64,000 nucleotides of DNA. Origin: Hymenopus coronatus (Eukaryota; Arthropoda; Insecta; Mantodea; Hymenopodidae). Made by a program: the position numbers and the translations under genes. Position 1 is the first letter of the stretch, and each line of letters opens with the position of its first letter. This document shows positions 1 to 10,285 of the stretch, one piece after another. The stretch spans positions 288,465,784 to 288,529,783 of the forward strand of contig CM060900.1 in the NCBI GenBank assembly GCA_030762935.1, read 5' to 3'. The notes below the pieces were generated by a model. That model made no database searches. It was given only the letters and a program-made list of their open reading frames with translations, and was not told the DNA's origin.

Positions 1-889
1 ATCACTGAAGTTTATAGAGTTTCTGAACTAAACACAAATGCGAAGATGTTTGCGAATTAATTGTTCATGTATTACAGGCCAGATGCCTCCGGTTTTCTTT
101 ATTCCATTTACCAGTTCTCTCCTTTGTGTAGTCAATTGTACACAATCAAATAATATATGGTTTATATGGGCCTTCATTACAATTACAGAGCAGATTGTCG
201 ATTAATTTGAATGTATGTAAATATAATTGTATTTTCCCATATCCTGTCACCACAGTTAGGAGTTCCGAGAATAAGGGAATTTTTGCTGTACTCTACTTAT
301 AACTGATGGGAACAACATTTTGGTGATTGCTCCCTTCATTGCACTTGTCCATTGATCTTGCCATCTTTAGAGTCCAGCTTCCTTTTGTTAAGATTCTATG
401 ATTTCTGAATACATTTTTTTAAAGTCTAAAATGATTTTATTCTCTGTGTATACCACTACATGGTTTTAAGTGGTCTTCATTTCCTGTAATTTATTTTAGT
501 TCATAGAGGACTTTTAAAATTGCTATTTCCTCTGCTTGATTAATGCTGCACCTGCCATGTAATTTAAACTTTAATTGCTGAGATATATTTCCATTTTCAA
601 ATGTTACTCCTGCAATTCCTGCTTTGTTTCCAATCTTGCTGCCATTTGTATAAATTTATAATTCATAGGTTTTGTTTCTTCAAGTTTCTGGGTATGTATT
701 TATTCTGATGGTTGATGAAGTTATCTAAATAAACTCCTAGGTACTTCATCTCATCAGTTTGTTTTAGTCTTCTGTAATTTAAGTAGATATTGACATCTCT
801 TGAATTATTTCTTTTTCTTGATATTAGTAAAGCCTATGGTTTCTTTTCATTCAAATCAAATTTATTCGCTGTAAGATTTCATGACAGAA
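1..889 (-). mobile_element. 3' end of an RNase H-bearing LINE (R1/Jockey/LOA-like), decayed
   Basis: Read on the minus strand, the stretch from about 860 down to 690 encodes the reverse-transcriptase thumb (KALLISRKR-like block with one in-frame stop, then MKYLGVYLDN). A frameshift follows, then an RNase H segment at about 665-490 (YTNGSKIGNKAG, then INQAEEIAILK). The region 260-20 encodes the C-terminal knuckle-like tail (VTGYGKIQLYLHTF, later IDNLLCNCNEG). RNase H after the RT is typical of the R1/I/Jockey group of LINEs and absent from CR1-type elements. The piece is a pseudogene and is cut by the window edge. It may be the 3' end of the R1-like LINE whose other pieces lie at 3371-3450, 7012-7253 and 20290-22100, but the overlap at the break is not exact, so a separate copy is possible. 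Confidence 0.7.
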
Positions 890-3370
890 ATATTGGCTTC
901 ATCAAATATAAGAAAAATTACATTATATGAAAAGTTTAACACAATTAGGAAATAAATTGACAAGATAAAGTATAAGGTGTTCCTATTTACAAGTTACAAT
1001 TGAATACAAGATGCATTATTGGAAAATACCTATTATATGTATATATCATTATACATCCTAAATGAACTATAAGCAATGACCAATTTAATACAAAATAGAT
1101 TTCTTGAAATAAGTGTAGCATTTAGTCATCTTCACCATAGCTGATAGTGCATACTTTTTCTTGTTTATTTATTCACCTTGGCAGTTCTTGGACTTGTAAC
1201 AGACACCATAAAAGTAATGCATTAGTATGGGTAGTTATTAAGTGGTTCTGATTAAATTCACATAATTTCAAATCTTACCTATTCCATGGCCCTTAAATTC
1301 ATCAATTGAATGGAACTGATTATTAAGTAGGAATTTATGAATTTCATTTTTGAATTATGTTATGCAATTTTTGTTTTTCAAATATATAGGAAAATGATTG
1401 TACAGTTTAATTCCAGTATGGTTAAATGATTTCTCAAAGATACTGGTTTTATGAGAGATCACATGCAGATTATTTTTATTTCTAGTATTATATGTATGTA
1501 TCTCATCATTGGTTGACAAACATGTTATATTTTTCATAACATGTACTAGTTGTTCTTTTATGTATAAACTTGGTAATACTAGAATATTTCATTTTTTAAA
1601 GTGCTCATGACAACTTTCTGTGTTAGATATTCCCATGATTTATTTTATTTTCTGTAGATTAACATCCTTTAACCTGGTTGGTCATATCGAACGATGAATG
1701 AAATTGGTGAAATGATGCTCAAATGATATTCTGGGTTCATGGATCTTAAAGTTACTCGACGTTATCTTCTCAGGATAAGGGGAAATTCCGAAAAAAAAAC
1801 CTTATCCAGGTAACTCACCCTAACTGAGATTCGAACTCATGACCTGTGGAAATGATTATTCTTATGGCCTTTTTTTTATGCAGTTTGAAAATTAAATTAT
1901 TGTTAACTGAGTTACCCCACAATGCAACCCCATATGATATATGTGAGTAAAAACATGCAAAATAGCAGGTTCTTAGAGTCTTTGTGGAAACTTTTCTTTA
2001 ACTGATGCAGGAGAAAATTTATTTTACTCAGTTTAATGGCTAGTTTTGAATATGGTAATCCCAGCTTAGGCTATTGTCAATCCATAGGCCCAAGAACTTT
2101 ATGTGGATTACATTTTCCAGAGATTTAGATCTCAATTTGATAATGAAGTTCACAGAGGTCTTGCATATTTTGTGATGGAAGTTCATTGCCACAGATTTAT
2201 CTTCATTAAGCACTAGTTTGTTGGATTTAAACCAATTTATAAGTTCCTTAGTAGTGGCTGAGATGCTTTCATTTAGGTTCTCCTTGAATTTCCCTTTAAT
2301 AAAAATGCTACTATCAGCGAGAAGGGTCATTGATACTTGATTGTGTTTTATATATTGAGGTAAGTCATTGAGGATTGTGTTTTATATATTGAGGTAAAAA
2401 TAAGAGGGCACCTAAAAATAGAGCCTTGTGGAACTTCAGCTTGAAGTTTCCCTTTTTGAGGTTAATACCTTCCCATTAGGGTCCATGTAGTCAATCTCTA
2501 CTACTTGATCTCTTTTGCTAAGGTACGATTTAAACCAATTTAGTGCAACACCTCTGACTCCGCTTTTGTGCAATTTGCTTAGTAGTATTTTGTGGTCAAA
2601 CATGACGAAAGCTTTGGTAAGATCCAGGAGTAGTTCCATCCCTAGCACACTTTTGTCTAGTACATCATAAATGTTATTAACAAAATTCATTACAGCCATA
2701 TTAGTAGATTTGCTGCTTTGAAAGCCAAACTGACAAACATTGAATAATATTGTACTTTTTATGAACTTTGACAGCTTGTTGTACATTAGTTTTTCAAATA
2801 TTTTTTAGAAGGCTGATAGTATTGCTATCGGTCTGATATTGTTAGCCTCTTGTTGGTTGCCCTTTTTAAAAATGGGTTTGATTTCATGCCATTTTCAATT
2901 CTTGAGGAAATACTCCTCTTTCTATGGAATGGTTAGCTAGATAACATAACGGTTTGATAAAGTATTTGCTACAGCTTTTTATTATAAGGTTTGAACTTCT
3001 GTCTAGTGCTTCAGATTTTTTGTTCTTTAGAGTTTTAATTACATTTAGTATTTCATCTTCATTTGTTGGTTCCAGAAACAATGAACATGTGTTAAGAAGC
3101 TCATGCAAAGACTTTCCAATTCCTTTTGCATTATTGCTGTTATGTATATTTTTGGTAATTTTAATATAAAGTGTTCATTTGCTATTTCTCCAGGGTTATT
3201 TACAAAGTATTACCTTTCAGTAACCTTACATTTTTAAAAGAGAACTTGGAATGGTATTCTTTTTTGATTAAATCCCACATTGATTTTTGTTTGTTCACAG
3301 ATTTGTTAATCTTTTTGTAATTATCTAGCTTTTTAGCAGCTTCATTTACTTGCTTGAATATTTGTTTATA
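890..3370 (-). mobile_element. 5'-truncated CR1/Jockey-superclade LINE (copy A), reverse transcriptase and 3' UTR
   Basis: The minus strand carries, in order: the endonuclease-RT linker (about 3370-3160, with KQKSMWDLIKKEYHSKF), RT fingers (3108-2884, LKNKKS..D), RT palm (2786-2436, FGFQSSKST and DLTKAF.FDHK) and the catalytic block, decayed to LLADSS where FADD is expected (about 2330). It ends with FLGLWIDNSLSWDYHI (about 2070) and a C-terminal tail (1537-1270, YNTRNKNNLH, GIKLYN). Several frameshifts and stops kill it, and the endonuclease is missing, as in usual 5' truncation during retrotransposition. About 890-1260 is 3' UTR without recognisable coding. A SINE sits inside at about 1752-1915. 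Two related copies lie at 28.4-31.3 kb and 52.3-60.3 kb. Confidence 0.82.
1752..1915 (-). repeat. tRNA-derived SINE
   Basis: On the minus strand, a run resembling the 5' half of a tRNA (GGTAACTCAGTTA, plus positions 1903-1915) is followed after a spacer by a good RNA polymerase III B box (GAGTTCGAATCTC, plus positions 1826-1838), then a tail with an A/T run. The spacing between the two halves is longer than in a tRNA gene, so this is a SINE and not a tRNA. It interrupts the RT 3' part of the surrounding LINE. The outer boundaries are approximate. Confidence 0.6.
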
Positions 3371-3450
3371 TTAAAAATAATTTTGTTGTCTGTAGCCAAT
3401 TTTTCAACTCTCCTTAGATCTATGCTAGCATAGTTTTCTGTTTCCAATAT
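3371..3450 (-). mobile_element. Fragment of R1-like LINE (RT thumb), left side of the TTAA transposon
   Basis: On the minus strand one frame reads ETENYASIDLRRVEK then ATDNKIIFN, which fits the RT segment that follows the FADD-type catalytic block in R1-like LINEs. The matching upstream part (ending in an IAFANDLVL block) lies at 7012-7253, on the other side of the DNA transposon. The two pieces are therefore one coding region split by that insertion. At about 3370 the sequence changes abruptly to the CR1-type LINE. Confidence 0.7.
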
Positions 3451-3454
3451 TTAA
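3451..3454. repeat. TTAA target-site duplication, left
   Basis: TTAA directly precedes the terminal GGGGACC; the partner is at 7008-7011. Confidence 0.75.
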
Positions 3455-3810
3455 GGGGACCAACCTGTGTGAAAATTGAGCAGAATTCTTGAAAATGTAG
3501 ATTTTTGGAGTTTAACACAATTACATACTGGCCGTTGTAGATTAATATGCTGAATTTATTTTTGGCCAGTTGCAATTTATAGACTTGCCATGCAACCTTT
3601 TAAATGGAAGTTTTAATGGTAACAAATGTCACTTCAAATATTAAAAGGCACAGTTATCTAAATGCATTTTCCAATGCATGTAAACATTTAAAAGGCTGCT
3701 TTTAGTGTGGATTTCAACCAGTCAGTTTGATTTTTCTACCAGAGAATCTTATCATAAATAAAAATCATTGAATTAGGTTTCTAAGTAAATAAAATTAATT
3801 GTGGAGTGTC

Positions 3811-4012
3811 TTTTCAAAGCTCAATACAGCACAAATTTTGAAAAAATGAGTTATATATAAGATCGGCATGTTTTTGATGCCGGCAATCGGTCTGTGAAAT
3901 CAAATTTTGCATAACTCGATATTTGTCATGTGTATAGCATGGTGGAATTATGAACATTATTTCATAACTCGATAGAGCGCATGCACAGCAATCTTACAGA
4001 ACTCAATACAGC
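3811..4012 (+). repeat. Left subterminal repeats of the TTAA transposon (4 copies)
   Basis: A motif close to AACTCGATACAGC recurs at 3817-3830 (AAGCTCAATACAGC, preceded by TTTTC), 3913-3921 (AACTCGATA), 3966-3978 (AACTCGATAGAGC) and 4000-4012 (AACTCAATACAGC). Inverted copies occur near the other end. Such arrays are often transposase-binding sites; that role is inferred. Confidence 0.65.
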
Positions 4013-4506
4013 ACAGTCTAAATGAAAAGATTTGTCACCTGTCAAGACCCGTCACTGACCTGATGATAAGTTGCAATATTCTGCTTGTCCAACCTCGCTT
4101 TCCTGGAATGAAAAGCTATACAAAAACCATATCATTATTTCAAAGTCTTCCCACGGCTAAATAATATAGGGAATGATTCATTTAGTCTTATTGCTGCATT
4201 TTTCGATTCGTTGGGAAGAGAATGACAATACTACTTGGCATGTGGTTTATATCAACAGGCTCTGCTGTCAGATACTCTTTCAGAACCTTTTTTCAACATT
4301 GCTCTCAAAGCAATATTACAAAGACCTAACAATCAAACATGTTCCACACTTTAATCAGGATAGCACAGCAATACTACAAGATAAGCCATTATTTACAACC
4401 ATTGTTTACAGTAAAGAATGTTACATTTTGTGAATCACTTCTACGTCTGTGTCACTAGTGTTATCTACACAGATTGAACCAGGCTCTTGCAAGCACAAGC
4501 TAAGTC

Positions 4507-6163
4507 ATGGATCAAAGTACAGGGTTTGATTCTCCAGTGACTGAATCTGATGGTGGCAGGAAAAATAAAATGTCTGTTCAAGCTACAATACCTAATAATA
4601 AAGAACCGTCCATAAAATATAATCATAGAATTCAAGATTGTCCATCTAAGTCAATAAAGAGGGAAAGTAAGGAATGCAGAGTAAGAGGTCTGACATATAA
4701 AGATACTATTGATTTCCATAATAAAGTAAAACATTGAAATAAAGTGGACCAACACAAATTCCTTCTTAAATACATGACAATTAATTCTCCAAAACAAAGG
4801 AAAGTGAAGGAGGAAAATTCTAAAATAAAACAATCTAAGTATTAAATATAGCATCAGAAAGAAAGATGGAGATATATTACCAATCTGCACTGCAAGTTTT
4901 CAGGACATAGCAGGCATGTCTAAGGATACACTATCCCTCCTTGCAAGAAAGTTTTATTCTGCTGGGAATTCACCCAGAGAAAATCAAGGAGGGGATAGAA
5001 CTGGTGCAAAGGCAAAGGAATTTATCATTGCTGTGAAAAATTATTTTAAGAGCTACAGGTACAGAAAAAGCCACTACACTAGAGGTAAACCTTCAAAAAA
5101 CTACCTACCACCTGAATTAAATATTCAAAAAATGTGGAAAATGTTTTGTGAAAAAAGAAGAAAGGAAAAATTATCTACATGCTCATTATCCAAGTACAAG
5201 TTTATTTTTATAAGTGTTTTAATCTCTCATTCAAGACACCTCACACTGATACATGCTCCATGTGCAAGATAGGACTAATTTCCATAAAGCAAGAGACAGA
5301 TTTGGAAAAGAATGAATATAGGACAAACTACAGACTGCATAAGCTTTGTGCAAAGAAGTTTTATGCTATAATGAAAGAAGAAAATCTTGATGTAATCAAA
5401 ATCTGTTTTAATATGCAGCAAGATCAGCCACTACCTAAATTATCAGTAGCTGAAGTGTACTATTCCAGGCGAGTGTGGTTCTTTACATTATTATTCACTC
5501 TAAACCACAAATGAAAGTGAATATACATTTCTACACCTGGCTGGAAACTGAGTCATCTAAGGGAGTAATCAAGTGGCATCTGCTTTGTTGAATTTTCTGT
5601 TAGACCTGGAAAAAAGAAATTAACGGTCCTTCCATTATTCATGTTTTCTCAGATTCATGTCCAGGTCAAAAGAAGAGCAATGTAGTAATGACCACACTCA
5701 TTGCCTTTTTGGAAAGAAGTACAATGTTTACGTCTATGCATCATCTCTTTCCTATACGAGGATACAATCATTCTGATCGTGTATTTGGTAGGGTTGAGAA
5801 GGCATACAGAAGAAAGGAAGATATTTTGTCACCCAATGAATTCTACTGAATTCTGTAATCCCATGGAGTTATCAAAGCTCTCAACAGGAACTGGCAAATC
5901 AAAGTATCGTACAAAAAGTCTTCTACAAATGTGTGTAATGTTTCTGCAACTGTGAAGAATACTTACTCTGCATCATCTGTGGAGGTTTCTATTTTCAAAT
6001 CTGGAATTAAACATGCCACAAAGAAATGCTGAGGTCCTCATGTATACAGAACATGAACATGGTGTCCAGTGAGAAGAAGGAAGATGTATAAAAGCTCTTG
6101 CAATTTTTTTAAATTCCAGAAGAAGCAAAAGGATTTTATGAAGATGTTCTCAGAGACTGTTAA
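4507..6163 (+). pseudogene. Broken transposase-like gene of the TTAA element (DUF7869-like RNase H fold suspected)
   Basis: Three reading frames carry recognisable blocks in family order. From 4507 there is a charged N-terminal part. At 4880-5180 lie QDIAGMSKDTLSLLARKFYS, a GGDR motif, SHYTRGKPSKNYLPPELNI and a basic run. Near 5240-5280 is a cysteine motif (TDTCSMCK). At 5400-5510 is FNMQQDQPLPKLS then YYSRRVWF; at 5640-5670, VFSDSCPGQKKSN; at 5750-5800, IRGYNHSDRVFGRVEKAYRR; the last frame ends at 6163. I recall this pattern (F-D-LQ, FSD-GQ, D-FG) from a large family in insects and other eukaryotes, probably the one named DUF7869 in Pfam, which I could not verify. The first acidic residue is Asn here (FNMQQ), and there are at least three frame breaks, so the gene is dead. 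Confidence 0.65.
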
Positions 6164-6439
6164 GATATCAAAATAAGTGTACACATTATTACTTACTATT
6201 TTAATCACTTTGTGTCCTTAAATTTCTGTATTTATTAATTTAATAATTTTGTAATTTTATATAAATGTCTATTATTTCATTAATGTAACAATGTTGATTA
6301 AATCAATTATTGCATTTGTATACTGTATGTAAAAAAAATAAATTATGAAGAAATGAAAATAAAATCATAACTGTAATAAAACAACAAAACTAGCAGCAAA
6401 TTCAGGTTCAGTCAAATTTGCATGTTTCATAGTCCATGT

Positions 6440-6643
6440 CCTCTATCAAGTTTTGAAAAAAACAAGCATATTTTAACAAGCTATGAAAAATATGTTTATC
6501 CTCTAGGAGTTTCACTGTTGTCTAACTTTGTCTCATGATAATGTCTAGTATTGCCAAAAATAAAGTTTGTGTAATGAAAGGTTATGTACTAGAATAAAAA
6601 AATGTAATTTCTGTAAATTTATCTTTTTGTCCTGTATCGAGTT
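6440..6643 (-). repeat. Right subterminal repeats of the TTAA transposon (2 inverted copies)
   Basis: Positions 6440-6452 and 6631-6643 read on the minus strand as AACTTGATAGAGG and AACTCGATACAGG. Both are preceded by TTCAAA-like bases, as is the left copy at 3811. They face the left-end copies. Confidence 0.65.
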
Positions 6644-7007
6644 TTGAAAGAATGCTCCTCAATTATATATTTGTATTAACATAATTAATTAACCCCAAAA
6701 ATAATAAAAAGAGTATGAATGATTTATCATACCTTTTTCCTACAGTAATAATTAATTTGAAACTCATCTGAAGAAGTTTTTAAAGTGATATTCTTGGAAG
6801 GTAAATATTAAGTTTTGTTACTTTTTGAAAACAGAAGCACAAGGAGCTTTTTGGTAGAGTAGTTAATTTCTTTTTCTCAAAAACTACTTGATAGATTTGT
6901 CCCAAAATTTTAGAATTAGTTAAACGTGCAATAGAGGTATATGGTAAAAAGAATTTAATTCCATAAGAAACAGCAAATTTGAAAATTTCACATGTTGGTT
7001 GGTCCCT

Positions 7008-7011
7008 TTAA
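7008..7011. repeat. TTAA target-site duplication, right
   Basis: TTAA directly follows the right terminus (GGTTGGTCCCT). Confidence 0.75.
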
Positions 7012-7253
7012 GCCCCTCTAGTTCAGAGAACCAGGTCATTTGCAAATGCAATGATTTTGCTTTGAGAAGTGAAATCCAAATTTAGAAGCAAATTGTACAT
7101 GATATTCCAGAATCCAGGGCCACAGCATAAGCCTTGTAGACAGTTTTTCTGGACCACTGTTTCAATCTTGAAGTTGTTTAAGGAGAGTGATGCTGTTCTG
7201 TCGCTTAGACAACTTTTTGATAAGTTAAATAAGTTTCTAGGATATTTTAGACC
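7012..7253 (-). mobile_element. Fragment of R1-like LINE (RT palm)
   Basis: The minus strand reads YPRNLFNLSKSCLSDR, NCLQGLCCGPGFWNIMYN and IAFANDLVL. These match the R1/I-type RT block QGS.CGP.FWN followed by the catalytic FADD region (here FAND, one Asp lost). The upstream RT part resumes at 20290 beyond the Copia insertion; the downstream part resumes at 3450 beyond the TTAA transposon. Confidence 0.78.
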
Positions 7254-7462
7254 TGTTAATCTTAAAAGAAAAAAATGTTAGACTTGTAGCCCACTCTCTA
7301 TGGATAATTTCTTGAACTATAAATCTGTGTTAACAACATGTGCATCTTTTCTATATGTTTTTGTTTCAAGCTAGAACTTAGAAGCTGCAAGCTACAATGT
7401 ATTTTTGTGTTACAAATAAAATGTAATTGTTTAACTTAAAGCCAAATAAATATCTTTTAACA
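7254..7462 (+). repeat. 5' LTR of Copia A
   Basis: It starts with TG and ends with CA, about 209 bp. The same sequence recurs at 53627-53841, 56481-56697 and, interrupted, at 19243-20289. Shared landmarks are an AAAAGAAAAAAATG start, TTTCTTGAACT and AAGCCAAATAAATATC near the end. Confidence 0.85.
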
Positions 7463-7480
7463 GGTTATGGACCCATGCTG
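7463..7480 (+). other. Primer-binding site, half-tRNA initiator Met type
   Basis: GGTTATGGACCCATG immediately follows the LTR; the copy at 53842 reads GGTTATGGGCCCAG. This is the form used by Copia elements, which prime from an internal fragment of initiator tRNA-Met. Confidence 0.7.
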
Positions 7481-7574
7481 CATTTTAACTGGTGCACAGG
7501 TATTCTTGTTCATGATTAACATGGACACAAATTTGCCGGGAAGAGTTTGTATTTGAAAACTGGACCCTGTGTGT

Positions 7575-8457
7575 GACAAAAATAACTAACAATAACAATG
7601 ACTATAAAATACAAGTGATTAAACTCAAAGGTCCTGAGGACTACATGAAATGGAAATGTTGATGTTGATGTTGTTACGAGTGTATGCACTTGAAGATGTT
7701 ATCAACGGTACATGCAAGTGTCCTGATCTTGCAGAACAAATGGCACATCAGAAACGGTGGAAAGATGATGTGAAAGTTGCAAGTTTGTTGGCAAGTGCAC
7801 TGGAAAAAGGCGTTGCTGAGCTCATGTTAACATGCAGCCATACAAATGAAATTTGGGACTAGTTACGTGGGTGATGTGAAAGAAGCAGTATGCAGTGTTT
7901 AAATATGTTGATGAAAGCCTTTTTTCCAGTGTCACAAAACAGACAGTTTTTGTTGATCCGAACAACGAACTGAAGCAGCATAAAAAAAATGTTCTTTGAG
8001 AACAAATTTTAAATGGCCAAATTTTATCCATGCTTAGAAAAGAACATGGCCATTTTAAAAACTTCTGGAACACCATTCAATCAGGAAATTAAGAGGTGTA
8101 CTTGTTGACTGAAAAATTGTGTACTATGGAATTACATGACAAAGCTACAGTGAAATCAGCTGCATTTGTTCCACATGGTGGTGCCCCTGTGAAGAAAAAT
8201 CAGCAGAATAAAAGTCAAAATAGTGAAAAATTGAAAAATAATGTAGAATGTGCAAAACAGAAATTTTCATGTTATAAATGTCAGCAGCTAGGACATTGGG
8301 CAGCAGAGTGTCCATTGAAGAAGACAGATGGCAGCACTAGGCAAAACAGTTGGAAAGGAATGCTGAATTATTCATATGTCTTTGGTGCTTCAATTGGTAA
8401 TCTTGTTGAAGCAATTAGATGGTACTGCAACAATGGCGCCACACATCACATCACTTG
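7575..8457 (+). pseudogene. Copia A gag with zinc knuckle, start of protease
   Basis: The frame begins with a KLKGPEDYMKWK motif typical of the Copia gag N-terminus, is broken by stops and shifts around 7650-8090, and is open from 8096. A CCHC zinc knuckle (CYKCQQLGHWAAEC, CX2CX4HX4C) lies at 8270-8311. The protease active site follows as WYCNNGATHH at about 8420; the usual Asp-Ser-Gly is Asn-Asn-Gly (Asn codon 8428-8430), so the aspartic protease would be inactive. The frame then stops before the integrase part. Confidence 0.8.
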
Positions 8458-8477
8458 AGCCAACAATATTCTTAATC

Positions 8478-9765
8478 TTATACAGGATTTGCTGTTCCTG
8501 AAGATTTCACTTTGAAAATGAGGTGTAAGCATGCTGGTTCATGGACAGAGAACTGTGAAAATTCAAAAGCATTTAAATAACCCCTGGAAAAATGCTGAAT
8601 TGAAAAATGTGTTTTATGTTCTTGAAGTAACTGCTCATTTGTTCTCTGTGAAAGCAGCTGCACAACAATGGTTTTGTACAAAACTGATTGATAAAAGGAT
8701 CATACTGGAAGATAAAGTCACTGGACAAACAATGACGACTGGACATGTTCATAGTGGTTTGTATGTGCTTGATATTCATGTTGTTAAACTGGCACAACCT
8801 CCAAAAGTGAATCTAGTGACATTGGATATGCTACAAGTCTATCATGAGAGATTTGGCGATCAACAAAAAACAACATATGAAGAAAGTGTTGATGCAAATG
8901 GACATCAATGTAGATGAGTGCAACAAAGGATTCTGTGATGGATGTGCATTAGCAAAAATGCATCGACTGTTATTCACTAATGGAGTGAGTCATCCAAAGG
9001 TGAACAAATCCATGGAACAAACCTATACCAATGTGAATGGTTCTATGACTATTGAGTCTCTTGGAAAAGCTTGTTCCTATGTGTATTTCAAAGATGATTT
9101 CAGTAAATTTTGCTATATTTTCTTCTTGAAACAGAAAAGTATGGTTAGCACTGTTTTGGAACAATTCTTGAATGAAACTAAAATAAATGACCTTGTTATT
9201 TAACAACTTAGGTGCAATGCAGGAAAAGAGTTTGACAACAAGAAAGTTTCTGAATTGCTTGCAAACAGAGGCTTAAAAAGCTGCATTACTCTATCCTATA
9301 CACTGCAGCAAAATGATGTTGCAGAGCAAGAAAATTGCACCATTCTATACTTAATCTGAGTAAATTGCCAAAAAAACTGAGCAGAAGCCTGTAAAACTGC
9401 CACATTCCTTTTGAACCACACTGGGAAGTCAAATCGCCTTATGAGCTATGATATCAATGTCCAGTAGGGAGCCTATCTCATCTGAACATTTTTGGAAATT
9501 AATGTTGCGTACATATGTACAAGAGTGTCCATTCCAAGTTAGACTGTAAAGCTGTTCATGGTCATCTGGTTGGATTCATGAATGATAGGGATGTATTTAG
9601 GTTCCCAGAGGAAGTTTGTTTTAAGCCATGATGTAAAATCCAAGCCAGAAGTTGTCTGCAATCTGCACACCTATACTGCTAAAGTACCAACTCCAGTTGT
9701 AAGCTACATCAAGAGGCCTGAAAACATACAAGGAGAAGAATTGAGGCATTCCCGAACACAAGGGT
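8478..9765 (+). pseudogene. Copia A integrase region
   Basis: At 8531-8917 lies the region between protease and integrase (NAELKNVFYVLEVTAHLFSV, like the usual L.NVLYVPE...LLS). At 8844-9203 is the HHCC zinc domain (second pair CDGCALAK at about 8940) and the start of the integrase core (YTNVNGSM, VYFKDDFSKFCY). The first catalytic Asp is Asn (YTNV), and the second block, about 9211, reads RCNAGKEF instead of a DNGKEF form. Later pieces (NHTGKSNRL, FGNXCCVHMY-like) run to about 9765. Several stops and frameshifts. Homology with copy B ends at about 9765 and resumes near 18255. Confidence 0.75.
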
Positions 9766-9903
9766 GAGCTCTACAAAGCAGTATGTTGTTTTTATTTAAG
9801 CATTTGCTTCTTTGGGTAACAGTGAACATTTTTGTAGATGAATGTAGTTGAAAGCACCTTAATATTCTATGCAAAATAGCGAGATACAAATCGTAGGGGT
9901 TCG

Positions 9904-10217
9904 GTTTGAACGATAGCAACACAGTCCATAACGGCAACTTGACCAGAGACTGTGGTTCCACCACTCTAAACCTACTTCACTACTCTGTTCAACTACCTCT
10001 CTTGTAACCCCTATCTGCCGGTTTGCATTGTGACTTGTGTATACTGAGTATTCATTCTGCCAGTGATGTTTGAACGATAGCAGTGCAGACCATAAGGGCA
10101 AACTTGACAAGAGACTGTGGTTCCACAGCTCTAAACCTGCTTCACTACTCTGTTCAACCCCTATCTGCCGGTTTGCATTGTGACTTGTGTATACTGAGTA
10201 TTCATTCTGCCAGTGAT
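9904..10217. repeat. Direct tandem duplication, 164 bp and 150 bp
   Basis: Two adjacent copies start with GTTTGAACGATAGCA (9904 and 10068) and end with CATTCTGCCAGTGAT. They are nearly identical. The second lacks about 15 bp (CTACCTCTCTTGTAA in the first) and has a few substitutions. It lies between the broken Copia integrase and the transposase-like relic; no coding sense was recognised. Confidence 0.85.
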
Positions 10218-10285
10218 CTTTATTTCACTTGGTAGAGTTTTGTGTCCAGTGTTGATTGTTTATTGCAAATCTGCTGTATGTACCA

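Larger units (their letters stand above)
3455..7007 (+). mobile_element. TTAA-flanked DNA transposon with a transposase-like protein of a poorly described family
   Basis: Both ends are visible. The left terminus is GGGGACCAACCTGTGTGAAA; the right terminus read inward is AGGGACCAACCAACATGTGA. They are inverted with one 4-base indel. Each is flanked by TTAA (3451-3454 and 7008-7011), taken as the target duplication. The insertion splits an R1-like LINE reading frame that resumes on both sides, which independently supports these boundaries. Inside are four left and two right subterminal repeats in opposite orientation and one broken gene (4507-6163). TTAA duplications are known for piggyBac and Kolobok elements; the protein does not look like piggyBac. 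Confidence 0.8.
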
